Origin: Sinotaia quadrata
Lineage: Eukaryota; Mollusca; Gastropoda; Architaenioglossa; Viviparidae
Reading direction: 5' to 3'
DNA length: 64,000 nt
Assembly (NCBI GenBank): GCA_028829895.1
Contig: CM054180.1
Span: forward strand, 114,313,135 to 114,377,134
Within the stretch, counting starts at the first letter, position 1. Every line of letters starts with the position of its first letter. Both the position numbers and the translations under genes were made by a program. Below, in pieces: positions 45,309-57,514 of the stretch. The notes under the pieces are model-generated. The model had not been told where the DNA came from. It ran no database searches and saw only the letters and a program-made list of their open reading frames with translations.

Positions 45309-48087
45309 CAGGGGTGGGAATTGTACGCCTAAAGGCGTAAAAGCGCCCAAATCATTTTCAGTTTACGCCCATTGTTAGCTCAGTACGCCCCCCCCCCCAA
45401 AAAAAAAAGTAAAAAAATATATATATATATATTCCCATAATGCGCATCCTCAAATGGGCGTAGTAAACAAAATTTAGCTTAACTTTGAGTAAAATCCGCC
45501 ATATCCAAATTATGGCGTCAAACTAGGTAGAACCAGCCTCTATATAGCGATAGCGGACAACTACTAAATTCCGAAAAATTTATCATTTTGCCACAAGTGC
45601 TGTGTTTATGTTCCGTATTTATCATGCTTGTGAAATAGTTTGTTGAATAAAACTATCTTCCAACTTTTCATTAATGTATTTTTTATTTGTGAGAGAATGA
45701 GTGGAAGCGTGTACGATCGCATTAAATTAGGTACGGTTGGCGTGTTTCGATAGCCGTGGCAAAAATCTCAATTTCCGGTTTTACCATCGTGTTTTTATGT
45801 ACCTTGCAAACACTAAAACGGACTCCGCTACGATTGTCCTATCAGAATGTATCTTATATCAAATTAAAGAAAAATGAATGTAGAATGCAACCGTGTTAGT
45901 TTCAAATCTGTATTTTTATTGTATGTAAAAGTTGATTGAAAAAAACCTATTTTTTAAATTACGTTTTTGCACGGTTATTTATGAAAATATAGATTTTTGT
46001 CTTATATCAATAGAAAGTAGAAAATATCTTCTTTAAAATGATATATAGCATGATAAAGTGGCATATTCGTAGCGGAGTCCGTTTAGAAAACAAGTGTGTA
46101 CCCTAAGCACGCGCGAAGACCTAAACACGAGGAAACGTTGTTCACGAAGCGTTGTTTATCATCGAGTCGCCGGCTGTGCTTGTTTCAGTGCTGCGTTAAG
46201 TAATTCACTAAGCTTAATTTACTATAGCTCTTGAAGTTGTAAAAAAGGTTTTATTTAATTGTATGGACGATTCTTGTTTTTTTAACTGCTATTTGTCGGA
46301 TGTATAATATATAGATCTGTACTGTACACCGTAGCGGTATAGACGGTAGCGATCGAGATCGTCATCGGTCATACTCATAGACGTGAGAGTAGACAAGTGA
46401 ATTGAAATAATACTATATTTATACATACAAGGTATTATTGCATTAAACAATAATTATTTACAATTTCTGCTGTAATTTGTTTAATAATTTTTGATAATCT
46501 CTTCACTTTGGTTCACACCATATGACAATCTTAGATCCTTTTCCCCCACAATAAGTTACTGATTTATTTTTACTGTAATATGTTTACTATGTTATAATGG
46601 CTCACAAATGACACTTTTTACAGCTATTTAATGGTAGCGTCAATAGTAACAGATTCAGATACACATTAATTAGTTATTAGCCCGATTACTAATTTAGTTT
46701 TCGTTTGTGCAGATTTTCGGGGGGGGGGGGCGCTGACTATGGCGGATTAGAACAGGAGAAATTATTGTTAGAGTTAATTTAATTGTAGAAATTGGCCAAG
46801 ACTTTGAGGAACCCTGTGTCAGAATAACCACAATTATAGTATCCTAGATTCAACCACGAAATAAGGGTAGACCATTTGCCAGTTTATCACAGCTTCCAAG
46901 AGTACTAAATAATAGACTGCTGTGTAGATGTTCATAATCAACTGTCACTAGTTTCATTCACCCCTCAACCCTTTTAAATCATTATAAATTTTAAAACATA
47001 AGACATGAATAAATGCATTTTAACTAAAAATATCAGATATTTTAATTGTTATTTCATTATAATTACTTAAACAAGTCAAATGGAACTCAAAATAAGCAAA
47101 AAAGCATTAATATCATTCATTTTCAGTTTTGGCTCAAAATGCCGTTGCACAAATTGTGTTTTTTCTCATTTTTGAGAATCTATAACTCAAAAAATTACAA
47201 AGCTATCACCTTAAAATAAATCAGGCTTCCTGTCAGCATTGGATACTTGAGGAATACAAAAATTTAGCCCTGTCAGATAGATAGTTTTTACTTTAGGGTG
47301 CATGCAAAATGGCAAAATGTAAAAAACGTGAAAAAAGCGTTTTTTTTCCATTTTTCAAAATTGCATTAAAAAAAAAACTATGAAAGATTAAACAACCATC
47401 TTTTGTAAATTGACTTCTTTCACCATGATAGATATATGGTGTAAATTTCATTCATTTCCAAAGACTTTGAAAAAATGGCTGGTTCTACCCAGTCAAACAT
47501 GTCGAACGTTGTTCAGCGTGGGGAAAGCTTTGACGATTCTGGTTGCCGCTACAAATGGAATTGGGATTGGGTCGATCAAGACTGGGTGGAAACTATCGAT
47601 GGGGAAAAAGAATCAAAAGTAATCAGGAAAGTTCGGTTCGGCGAATGGATTCAAAAGTTGTCAACCTCTGGTTTTGCCTTCTGCGAGCTGTGCCGAGCAG
47701 AGATTAAATACGCAAACCGCGGATTTGGTGCCTTGCAGAAGCATGCTGACACCAACGGACACCGTCAACTGATTGATATTCGTGCAACAAATTCATGCAT
47801 TCCAGGTGAAAAAAAGCCCCCAAAAAACACGAGCTCAAACAAAAACACCCTTGTTAAAGCATACTATTAAATTGCAATTGAGAAAATTAGTCTTTTACTT
47901 GGAATTTGGGAAGCAGATTGTGTGGCGATTTCTAAGCTCAGGTGGCACCAGATTGCACCATTTTGCTTCTTTAGACACAAAATTTTTCCGGGGGGGCATG
48001 CCCCCGGACCCCCCTAGATTTTCGCGGCGCCTTTGGCGCCGTCGCTTGCCAGTATGCCCAAAACACTTTCACCAATTCCCACCCCTG
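45309..48087 (+). mobile_element. Unassigned DNA transposon, 2.78 kb
   Basis: Ends CAGGGGTGGGAATTG and CAATTCCCACCCCTG are perfect 15-bp inverted repeats, flanked by the direct repeat ATATG (45304-45308 and 48088-48092). Alpha is uninterrupted here (near 10652, TATAGTTATGGCATTTG). The CAGGGGTG end is hAT-like but an 8-bp TSD is not evident. Strong palindromes lie near each end (CGCCTAAAGGCG at 45336; GGGGGCATGCCCCC and GGCGCCTTTGGCGCC near 47993-48040). One coding piece is recognised. Confidence 0.85.
47475..47870 (+). CDS. Zinc-finger ORF of the 45309 element (BED-like?)
   Basis: 131 codons from ATG at 47475 (MAGSTQSNMSNVVQRGESFD) to TAA. Residues 50-95 include VRFGEWIQKLSTSGFAFCEL, CRAEIKYANRGFGALQKHA and DTNGH, a Cys-x2-Cys...His-x5-His arrangement like the single N-terminal finger of BED-type hAT transposases. 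The N-terminal part has an unusual Trp cluster (KWNWDWVDQDW). The rest of a transposase is absent and only about 220 bp remain to the right end, so the gene is 3'-truncated or a standalone DNA-binding protein. Confidence 0.5.
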   Translation: MAGSTQSNMSNVVQRGESFDDSGCRYKWNWDWVDQDWVETIDGEKESKVIRKVRFGEWIQKLSTSGFAFCELCRAEIKYANRGFGALQKHADTNGHRQLIDIRATNSCIPGEKKPPKNTSSNKNTLVKAYY

Positions 48088-48092
48088 ATATG

Positions 48093-48676
48093 GCATTTGT
48101 ACAAATATAAACTTAATAGAAATATCTATATTTTTTTAATTGTATTAAATTGTGTACAGCCTAAATTGGGGGCGGGGGGAAGGGGCTAGTCTACTATCAT
48201 GCTCGACACGTAAATATCATTCAATCGTCCAGTGAACAAGCTAAAAGTAGGTCGCATGCCTCTCTGAAGTTGAAGGTCATTTTAGCGAACACTGACAACT
48301 CACGCCATTTTAGTGGATCCAAAGAAAATTAATCAGATTATGCGTTTTTGTTTTGCTTTACCAGAAAATAATATTTATCGCAAGTAAATATAACGACTTC
48401 TTTTCTCCCGCTATTATTTACTGTTTGGTTCTAACAGTTAGGGGTGGGATTGAAGAGTTCGCTGAAAAGTAAGAAGAACATTATTTCATTTAGGTTTTTT
48501 GCACATGGTCTACCGATTTAACCTATATTAGTTGTTATTTTCAGAGTTGACTTTTTGTATTGATTTCAAACTCATTTTTCAGTTTACTTGAACAATGATC
48601 AAGAATCTCGTCTCTTCGTAGTTTCAACATACTCATATAGTTTTTTTTTATTTTTAAATATATCATATGGTTGCAG
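48093..48676 (+). promoter_or_regulatory. Zinc-finger unit upstream block (beta, ZNF3)
   Basis: Continues the block at 40020-45280 interrupted by two transposons. Same conserved patches as 10660-11234 (CTCGACACGTAAATATCATT, GCCATTTTAGTGGATCC). The promoter is therefore split by about 7.3 kb of insertions in beta. Confidence 0.4.
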
Positions 48677-48795
48677 GGAGCAGACACAAACAACTTCATC
48701 AGTTCATGCATTTTGCATGCCAAGTAAAGTCACTCAAGGCAAATATTTCACAAGATGAAGATGTTTTGATTGTGTTCCAAAAAAATATAGTTTAG
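48677..48795 (+). other. Non-coding 5' exon of ZNF3
   Basis: 119 nt, GGTTGCAG acceptor and TTTAG|GTAAGTGA donor. Same length and junctions as 11235-11353. Confidence 0.5.
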
Positions 48796-49639
48796 GTAAG
48801 TGAAGAAAGTGTTATAAGTTTAACTTTGTGTCATTCTATTTAAAAAATTATTCTTTTTAAGTCTTTCAAAATTGTTAGAAGTATTATTTATAAATCTTAT
48901 TCTTTATATATATTAATTATTAATATTATAGGTTTTGAAGTTTGTTACTATTTACTAATGCTAGAAGTATTATTTATAAGTCTCATTCTGTCTAATGTAG
49001 GTCCTGAAATTTTGTTACAAATACAAATATTGAGAAAAGAAAACTCTTTTGCATGATTAGTTCCTTTAATTAAACAAGGTGTGAAGTACTTCACACAACT
49101 GATTTAATTTTTATATTAAGTAAATTTAACACAATTCTGATTTCTATTTCCTGTGGAGTAATACCCTATCCTAAAATCATACAGAATCCAAATTATCTAT
49201 GCATCAAAAGCCATAGAAATGTGTTGAGTCATGCAGAGTATTTTTAATATTATCAAAATGTGTGATGCCACTGCCAGTTTAGAGTGGAGTCCATTTTGCC
49301 TGTAGCGTACATTATAATAATTTTTTATATGGCATTTTTAACACATGATTAGAATGCTATTCTAATAATTATTTATGAGATTTGCCTAAAATCTTCACTT
49401 GGTGAGTTGGTCTTGGTTCTTCATTTCTGTTTTAACTCCTTCCAATATTTTCTCTACTCATACGATTATAAAAAAAAAGTTTCACTGACTTTAAGTATTC
49501 TTGTTTTTACAATTTTACTAGTTATTGTTTTGCACTGCTGACTATATGATAAAAGTGTATGTTTAATTCTTGCCATTTATAAACTTATGTGTTGGCTTCT
49601 ACTCTACACAAGTTTACTTTACACTTCAGAAAATAAACT
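48796..49639. other. Intron-like sequence of ZNF3
   Basis: AT-rich. 49000-49400 is a diverged match of 18590-19000. No gene. Confidence 0.5.
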
Positions 49640-51223
49640 TGTATGTTGTCACTATAATAAATTATTCTGTATACATCCAACTTATTAGAAGATATGTGCA
49701 ATTACAGTTATACTGGAGAAAAGCTGTATGCAATGAATGTAATAAACTAATAAAGCATTATCTTGTAGCTTACCCCAATAAATGCATATTCATACTGGGA
49801 ACAGTCTTGTAGATGTGTTCACTTAAACTTAAAGCAATATATTCTCAACTATCTAACTTCTAAGTTATCATATTGCATAATTGTTTTCATGTTTACAGTT
49901 CAAGAAGCTCATTCTTTTCATTTATATTTCATTTATTGCATTTATATACTAGTGAAAGACCTATAAATATTATCATTGCTGCAAACTATTCTTCTCTTAT
50001 GGTTTATTAAAATAAATATATATTTTATTAGAAAAAATTAAACATATATGATCAGTGAAGATCTCTTATGTGAGCTATGGCCTCCTTGTTTATCACTACA
50101 TGCTGCATCACTTTAAAAGTGGTCAGCACATCCAGACATTTCCACATTCTTTTTCTTTTTGTTTTTCAAAATACCTGTACATTCATATTGGTGAAAAGAA
50201 ATGTGATGAGTCCAGCAGTGCATTCTCTCATTTATTGGGCTTATTACAAGTGCACTAGTAGTAGTAGTAGTAGTAGTACAGGAATAAAATCATATAATTA
50301 TAAATGTTGTCAATGCAGTAAATTATTCTAGTACATATGCTGACTTATCACAAAACCTGTTTTCATTCTACAGAAAAGGCAAATAAATGTAAATTGAATA
50401 CAGTGAGTGTTTTACACTTTTCAGCAGTATCAAAACAAATGCATGCTCATATTTGAGAAAACCCAAATAAATATGATATGTGTATTTAACAAAGAAAATT
50501 TTTAGTGGGGGTTGAAACTTTCATTTAATTTTAATTAAATTACTAACTAGCATACCCCTTAGCACCTTCTTACTATAATTTGTATGAACCAGGGGTAACT
50601 TCCCATTCACATGCCTACTCTACTTCTTCTTCATATTCTTCAACACTAGAGAAATCTTCTTCACTAATGTTGGCATGTTCTCCCGGAGAGGTACTGGAAT
50701 TTCATCACAGTGAGTACTGGAAGACATGCTCAGAATACTTAAAGCTACTACGGTTTTTTTCTGTTAATGCCAGTCACATAAATAGTGCAGAAGTAGCAGT
50801 CAATGACATGGTTTATCATTATACATGCATATTAAATTAATATTAATGATTAATTCTGGAAAGAGCCATTTAAATGTGATTGGAACAGTAAATCATTCTT
50901 ATGGTCTTATCACTTATCAGAACACATGGTTTTCATTTTGGAGAGAAGCCATTTAGATGTGATCAGCTGGATAAAGTATTCACAGTGTCTTCCAATTTAT
51001 CAAATCACATGTGTATTCATAGTGGTGAAAAGCCATTTACATGTGATCATAGCAGTAAGGCATTCTAAAGGCCATCATAATTATCACAACACATAAATGT
51101 TCATACTGGTGAAAACCCATTTAGAAGTAATCAGTGGAGTAAAGCATTATCACAATCTTCATGCATGTTTATACTGGAGTAAAGCCATTTAAATGTTATC
51201 AGTGAAGTAAAACATTCTCACAG
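49640..51223 (+). pseudogene. Decayed finger relics of ZNF3, 5' part
   Basis: Successive finger remnants at 49700-50480 (old KPYKC type) and 50860-51220 (KPFRC type, e.g. GAGAGAAGCCATTTAGATGT then GATCAGCTGGATAAAG), with stops and lost ligands. An (AGT)n run at 50258-50278 interrupts one. No intact frame. Confidence 0.65.
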
Positions 51224-51539
51224 GTGAACATGCATATTAATTTTGGAGAGAAGCCATTTAGATGTGATCACTGCATTAAAGCATTCTCACACTCTTCATA
51301 CTTTTCAAAACACATGCTTACTCATAGTCATACTGGAGAAAAGCCATTTAGATGTGATGTGTGCAGTAAAGGATTCTCACTGTCTTCTTATTTATCAAAG
51401 CATATGCGTATTCATAGTGGAGAGAAGCCATTTAGATGTGATCAGTGCAGTAAAGCATTCACATATTCTTCTAACTTAGCACAGCACAAGCATGTTCATA
51501 CTGGAGAAAAGCCATTTAGATGTGATCATTGCAGTAAAG
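51224..51539 (+). pseudogene. ZNF3: C2H2 fingers interrupted by a hAT
   Basis: Three complete fingers, FRCDHCIKAFSHSSYFSKH, FRCDVCSKGFSLSSYLSKH and FRCDQCSKAFTYSSNLAQH, then the first half of a fourth, FRCDHCSK, ending exactly at the hAT insertion (51540). The linker after finger 1 has a two-residue insertion (THSHTGEKP) caused by duplication of CATAGT. The second half of the fourth finger resumes after the element at 53079 but is also frameshifted, so the gene was probably decaying already. Confidence 0.85.
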
Positions 51540-53078
51540 TAGGGGTGGGCAAACTATGGCACGCGAGCCGCATGCGGCCCTTATGAGGGCATTTAGAAAT
51601 TTAAAAAGGTGCCTTGCCATGTGAAACCATTAGCGGAGTCACGCTTGATGGACAAAATCGTCACTAATTGATTCGGGCTAACATTTAACTACTCTCACAC
51701 TGTACTGAGGAAAGAAAGGACCATACCGTGTCAAACTGTTAGTAGTCACACTTGATGGACAGTCATGGGAGAGAGCACTCTGGTCAGTTCTCTAATTGCA
51801 ATCAAGGAAGTCTGCTAAAATCACTTTCTGGCTAGAGATAGAGAGGGGAAGGGGTAAACCCATCAAGGACGAATAGGACGCGCGATATTGAGGTGGACAA
51901 ATGTAAACAGGAACCAGTGTGGTAACTGCTGTCAAGGAGGTTAGGATATTGTGTTGAAGCAAACAAATGTAAACAGGTCCAGATGGACAGTCCCTACCCA
52001 CCTCAGAGAAGAAATAGTGATTTTCCTAGAGATGAAGGGCATTGAATGTGACTTTAATACTAACATTGTCAATAAAGAGTGGAAGTTAGACTTTATGTTT
52101 GCCATTGAAATTATGGAAACGTTAAATGAACTGAATGTCAAACTTTAGGGCAATTGTGTGTTTGCACATGAAATGTATATACATGTAAAATCATTTCGGG
52201 CAAAACTCTCACTGTTCTCTAGACAAGCAAGTGAAATAAAATGTTGTCACTTCCCTTTACTGAAAAAAGAAACTATTTCTGGTGAAATGACTGAAAAGTA
52301 TAAAGCCCAATTAGATGCACTGACTGATGAATTTGGAAGGAGATTTAAAGATTTCAAGAACTTAGAGCCACAGTTCAATATTCTCAGTTCCCCTTTTAGT
52401 GCAGAAACTGATACAGCCCCAGAGGACATACAGTTAGAGCTTCTTGACTTACAAGCAGATCATGACCTGAAAGAGAAATTCAAGTCAGATGGTTTGCTGG
52501 ATTTCTATGGATCTTTATCAGAAGAATCATTTCCCAATTTGAAAAACTTTGCTACTAAACTTTTATCATTGTTTGGATCAACATACATTTGCAAACAAGC
52601 ATTTTCTTGCTTGAAGATCAACAAATCTAAAAATAGGTCTTTATTGTCGGACTGCAACTTGCATGATGTCATGCGAATTTCAACAAGTAAATTTGCTCCA
52701 AATTTCAAGAATATTGTTAAAAATTGCAAGCAGTTAAATACATCTCATTAGAAATCAATAATTGTAATGACAATGTAGTCGGTTTATGTCTAAATTAAAG
52801 CCACTGATAGATAATTTTAAAAATTTAAGTATTAAATTTTTAAAATGTAAAAATCTTGTTAACAAATTAGTAAAAGTGTTAGTCCTTATTGTAAAATATA
52901 ATGTATAAATGTATAAGTAAAATAAAATAATTGGTTATTTATAGTTTTATAAATAATTCATAATTACTTATTGTGATAGGTTGCTGTAAACAAAGTGGGT
53001 ATAATATATATATGCGGCCCCCCAATAGGTTTACATTTGTCAATGTGGCCCTACACACAAAAAGTTTGCCCACCCCTG
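51540..53078 (+). mobile_element. hAT element inserted in a zinc-finger codon array, 1.54 kb
   Basis: TIRs TAGGGGTGGGCAAACT and (inverted) CAGGGGTGGGCAAACT, with a perfect 8-bp TSD CAGTAAAG at 51532-51539 and 53079-53086. CAGTAAAG is part of the standard finger codons (Cys-Ser-Lys). Carries the C-terminal two-thirds of a transposase. Confidence 0.95.
51951..52751 (+). pseudogene. hAT transposase, C-terminal part (GTF2IRD2-like group)
   Basis: One in-frame stop (TAG at 52146-52148) divides an otherwise open 266-codon stretch: HLREEIVIFLEMKGIECDF, WKLDFMFAIEIMETLNELN, then FRAKLSLFSRQ, YKAQLDALTDEFGRRFKDF, LELLDLQADHDLKEKF, LDFYGSLSEESFPNLKNFA, LFGSTYICKQAFSCLKINKS and a final CKQLNTSH-stop. 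These blocks are characteristic of the hAT group that gave rise to vertebrate GTF2IRD2. The N-terminal zinc finger and first catalytic region are missing. With only one stop it is a fairly young copy. Confidence 0.88.
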
Positions 53079-53150
53079 CAGTAAAGCATTCTCACAGTCT
53101 TCTAACATCACAACACATGCATATTCATACTGGTGAATAAGTTAGTCTCC
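53079..53150 (+). pseudogene. ZNF3 fingers resuming after the hAT
   Basis: CAGTAAAGCATTCTCACAGT continues the fourth finger, with a 4-bp loss near TCTAACATCACAACACATGC and a stop in the next linker (GGTGAATAAG). Unique sequence follows to 53400. Confidence 0.75.
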
Positions 53151-53399
53151 AATTTCACTCAATAGTTGTCATAGTTTGACTTCTATGCTAAGATAATTTT
53201 TCTTTTACTTTGTAGAAAGATACAAAACACTTTAACATACATTCTAAATATATTTTTCATCATCTTTGTATATTAAATTGGTGATAAAGTAGGCCTAGTC
53301 ATTACTCCAAGATTTGGAAGGCCATTTTGAAGGAAGTAATAGTAAGGAAAATGTTACAAACACTTTAGGAACAAAATATGACAATGTTAAAACAGTAAA

Positions 53400-55195
53400 A
53401 GCTGGCGTAGGTGTATATTCACTCCATTTTCAGTTATGACCCCAGGCAAAATGTACTTTTATCAAGTGTAAAAAATTATGACTTTATTTTTCTTTAAAAC
53501 ATGTATGCGATGTGCAAAATTATATCATTTTAATATTAGTATTTTATTTAATTGCTTGCATAGTTTAAGAAGTTGTATCAGCAGTGTATTACAGAATATT
53601 TCTCAAAGTATATTTGGTGCTGTGTTGAGTGAATTATACTGAAAACTTGAGATATGAAAACTAAGTAAGAATCTTTATTCTAAAACATGATTATAATTGC
53701 AGTAAATCATTCTTATATTCTGATTACTTATCATACCACATGAATATTCATGTTTTATTGAATTGGTATTTAGATCATTAACTTGACTAATATACGTCTT
53801 AGGCTGGGTCAATTTGAAATGTGTTGTCCTTAAAATATATCATTCAAATATCATGTGTTTGTATTTTATATGTTCATAATCAGTGTGAAAGCTACATAAG
53901 ATGATCACATGCATTTCTGTTTATTTATTTTGTAATTATTTGTAATGCAAATTTACTTTGTGATATGCTCACATAATTCTCTTTTCTTTTGATTGTGCTA
54001 AATAATCCCACAAACTTAACAGATCAAGATTTTCTTAGGAATAGGAATGATAATAGTTTAATACACTAAAAGTAAAACAAAAGTCTAGATCTTGAATTTG
54101 AAACAGTAATTTTTATTGAAGAAATACTATTTTCAAAAAGTGGGTTTTTGTAACATGTTGGATTAACATAAATCACTAATCAGATCCAAAACTTTTATTT
54201 TATAACTCAACATATACATGTCATATGTAAGCACATGTCTTGTTTGGACAATCCCTGTACAAAAATATATTCATTTTCTGAAGCCTTCAAACAAAGTTCA
54301 AATAATGTTATAATAAAAGGAATTATGATGACATCACCTGTGATTAAGTTCCTGTACAACTACAGGTCTACAAGCATTTTTTAAATAACTACAAACATAG
54401 CATTATAAAGAAAGACCAGATTTTAATTAATTAGGTTGATGGAATTTTTCACTTTTACACAATCTGACTTTGACAAAGACTAAGAGTAAGAGCATATAAG
54501 GACATTTATTAAATTTTTACTGGCTGCCAATGATCAATTATTTCTTTCCAGGCAGTGATAGAAAGCTAGAACATTACTCTCTAGGCAGTGATAGGAAGCT
54601 AGAAAATTATTGAGGTTTCTTAATTATCATATGTTTATATAGTGTGGGATCTACGTTTTTACATCATCGATTGTTACATTTTGTGTAGTGTGTGTATGAT
54701 AAAATTTAGATTATATTTTAAAATTAAGTTTGATCTTATTAGTGTTCATCCACAACTTTTTAGTTTTATTTTTGAAGGAGATTTCTAACGTTATACTGTG
54801 GATAAATAAGTCTGAGTCAGACAAAGGAAATATTTTGTTGGTGCCTCATACTGTCATAGCCTAGTTTGGGGTCTCATGTTAGGTCAGTGCTTTCCAGGTC
54901 ATCCTTACAGCATTATACACCTCAGGCAGTGTATTGGGTTCCTACTTACACAACCACTCACAGGAATAAAAAATTGACAGAAAGTCACAACACACTTAGA
55001 TTAGCAAACTTCCAGCAAACCCATTCGTTAAGAAGGCATGGTATTGGGTGAAGTATATATATTTATAATATGTTGGTTAGCATTGGATAGGGGTTGGTGG
55101 GGGGAGTGTGTGGACAATGCCATTGTATTGTTGTCTAATGTGCATGAAGAAGTAGGATATTGTCTGGGTGGTAAAATAATATAAATCCTCATTTT
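53400..55195. repeat. Beta counterpart of 11531-13675
   Basis: Collinear non-coding match, including the 33-bp unit region (54549-54605) and the GTCTCATGTTAGGTCAGTGC block at 54870. No gene. Confidence 0.75.
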
Positions 55196-55218
55196 TCAGG
55201 GGCACGAAAATACCTGTC

Positions 55219-56798
55219 TGTTACAGTCTGATAAAAATGTCATGACTTCTTTACCCACTTGTTTGTTTTTCAAATATCAAAATTGAAATTTCTTTGTTAA
55301 AGTTCTCCCATGATACACCAGTATCGAGAAGCTTCTAGCAAAGAGGTCAGGGACATTACGTAACTTTAGGCCATTGTCTAAATTCTCGAACCAACTACAT
55401 ACCACGTGACCCGTCATGTGATGCGCTCTATGCATTCTGATAAATACGGTGAACGCGTTTCTGTATAACCACTCCGAAATCCAGAAGCACCGACGTCTTG
55501 TACCGTCGCTTATTCGTGAGTCGTAGAGGAACAGCCGACGCGATTGCTGAGATAACATTTCGACTTCTCACTAAAGGTACTGCATTTATTAATTGTGTTT
55601 TGCATTTTGAACTATGTATGTAATATTGTGCTATGCATTGCTACTGTAGCTTAAGCACGGTTCGTTGATAAATGACCAAAACCTATAAGTTATTGTATAT
55701 AAATCATTGTAACTCTTTTTCATTGTAACTTTAATTTATATAACTTTAAATTCATCAGAGGCAGGAGTGCCTGTGCCCGACATGAATTTCTTATGTAATT
55801 CAAATTATTGCGTGTAATTTTAATGTAAATTGTAAAGCGCTTTGCTTGATTTGAATTGTCCTTTTGTATGAACTCTAAAATTTAACGTTGTAAATATTTG
55901 GTAATTCATACGTCTTGCTTGTTAAATGTAACATGCATGAGATTATATTTTTAATCTAAATTGTAAACGACGCCAATCGAATTTCTAACTCGAGCATTTA
56001 AAACTAATCGTGCTTAAGTTGGCGAACTTTAAACGCAGAACGATTACGAAAACGTTCTTGTTTTCAGGTCGGTCTTTGTTTCCGAATCAAGACCCGGTTC
56101 AGAACTCTATGAGTTGAGTTTGATTCCATCATAGTCCTACTACCATTATTGAGGCAGTGCCGACGAGCAGGTCTGCATGCCTTGTCTACACTTACAGTTC
56201 CACTCAGCGCGTTAACTGAGAGACAGTTTCCATTGTTATGCTGTGTGCATTCTTTGCTGACGAACGATAAGTGAGGTAGACCGGTTTGGACTGGATCACG
56301 AACCGCGTGGCAACCTTCACAAGCTAAGTTATAGCTTTGGTGAACAAAAATCATAAGGAACATTTCTCATGGCAAATTCTCGTTGACAATTAGCATTTTA
56401 CTTGCCTAGAATTAGACTTCGCGCTCGTATTGATTATTTGTTAAATTGTTAAACCTTATTAAATCTTATTTTAACTGTTAATCCTCTTTGTAGTACATTC
56501 TTATGCATGATAGACCTAATGATAACTCTTGGTTTGGATGGGGGCGAATTGGGCTGAATGACGTAACGAATGCATATTAATTTAGAGGAATTTAACGACT
56601 CCAAGCCAGCTTTTGTACGCAAATTGTCAGTTTGTAAATCTGTCGTCGGCACTACAAGACGCATTTTTAAGTTAGTCAAATGATAATTTGGGCAACCAGT
56701 CTGTATAGGATAGAGAGGAGGAATTAATTTAATCTATCATTTTTAAAGTCCTTAAAAATCCTAGGCAGGGTCTATAAAGAAATACTGGAAACGTAACA
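55219..56798 (+). mobile_element. Solo LTR, 1.58 kb
   Basis: Starts TGTTACAGTCTGATAAAAAT and ends AATACTGGAAACGTAACA, with a perfect 5-bp TSD CTGTC at 55214-55218 and 56799-56803. Paralogous empty site ACCTGTCACAGAAAGC at 35600. Related to the 37874 LTR (same TGT-A/T-ACAG start, TGGGGGCGA stretch, TACTGG...GTAACA end) and more distantly to the A-type LTR. Confidence 0.87.
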
Positions 56799-56847
56799 CT
56801 GTCACAGAATGCACCTTTGATTTAAAAAATAAAGGAAAGAGTATATT

Positions 56848-56945
56848 GTGAATATGCCGAACACTAATGCAATGTCTGATTATTTGTTTGTTTGTTTCTT
56901 TGTACTGTACATCATTACTTGTATCTCGAGTACAAAAGAGGGCCA
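56848..56945 (+). mobile_element. Fragment of the pogo/Tigger element
   Basis: GCCGAACACTAATGCAATGT through TCGAGTACAAAAGAGGGCC matches the middle of the Tigger at 15133-15190 plus 17299-17339, without the nested hAT. No ends are present. Confidence 0.8.
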
Positions 56946-57514
56946 AGCGAAAGGAGAAATGCTTATAGTACAAAAGAAGACAATTTGTAAACTTGACAAA
57001 CCAAATATTCCACATTATTACTATTATTATTATGGAATGTCTCTGTGTACATTGTGTGGTATTCTCTTTTCACCCACCCAACTTTTATTTAGTCTGAAGG
57101 AAAGAAAGATGGAATCAAAGAAAAATCAGTCCAAAAAATGTAGAACTTAGAATTGTTTAACATAATATCAGTCAGTGTGCTATATCTGTCAAATCTGGGC
57201 AAATTAATTGCTTTCATTTTCTAAGTGTAAGCTTTTCTTTTAAATAAAAATAAAATATTACCTCATCTAGACCAGTATAATGTTGCCAGATCAGCAATGA
57301 TAAAAGATTACTAATAAATACTAGATCTATTGCTTGTAATGCAACATACATCACTTGACTGAATCGCAATTTGAAGTATACAAGTTTGATTCCAGTGTAT
57401 TGGCCTAGAAAGCAATAGACAGGAAGTTATGTAAATCTGTAGTCTAAAGAGAGACATTATAAGTAGGATTGTAAAACTGTAGCAAAATGAGAGACATTAT
57501 ACATTAGTTTATAC
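56946..57514. other. No gene seen
   Basis: AT-rich unique sequence with a short (TAT)n run near 57015. Confidence 0.4.
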
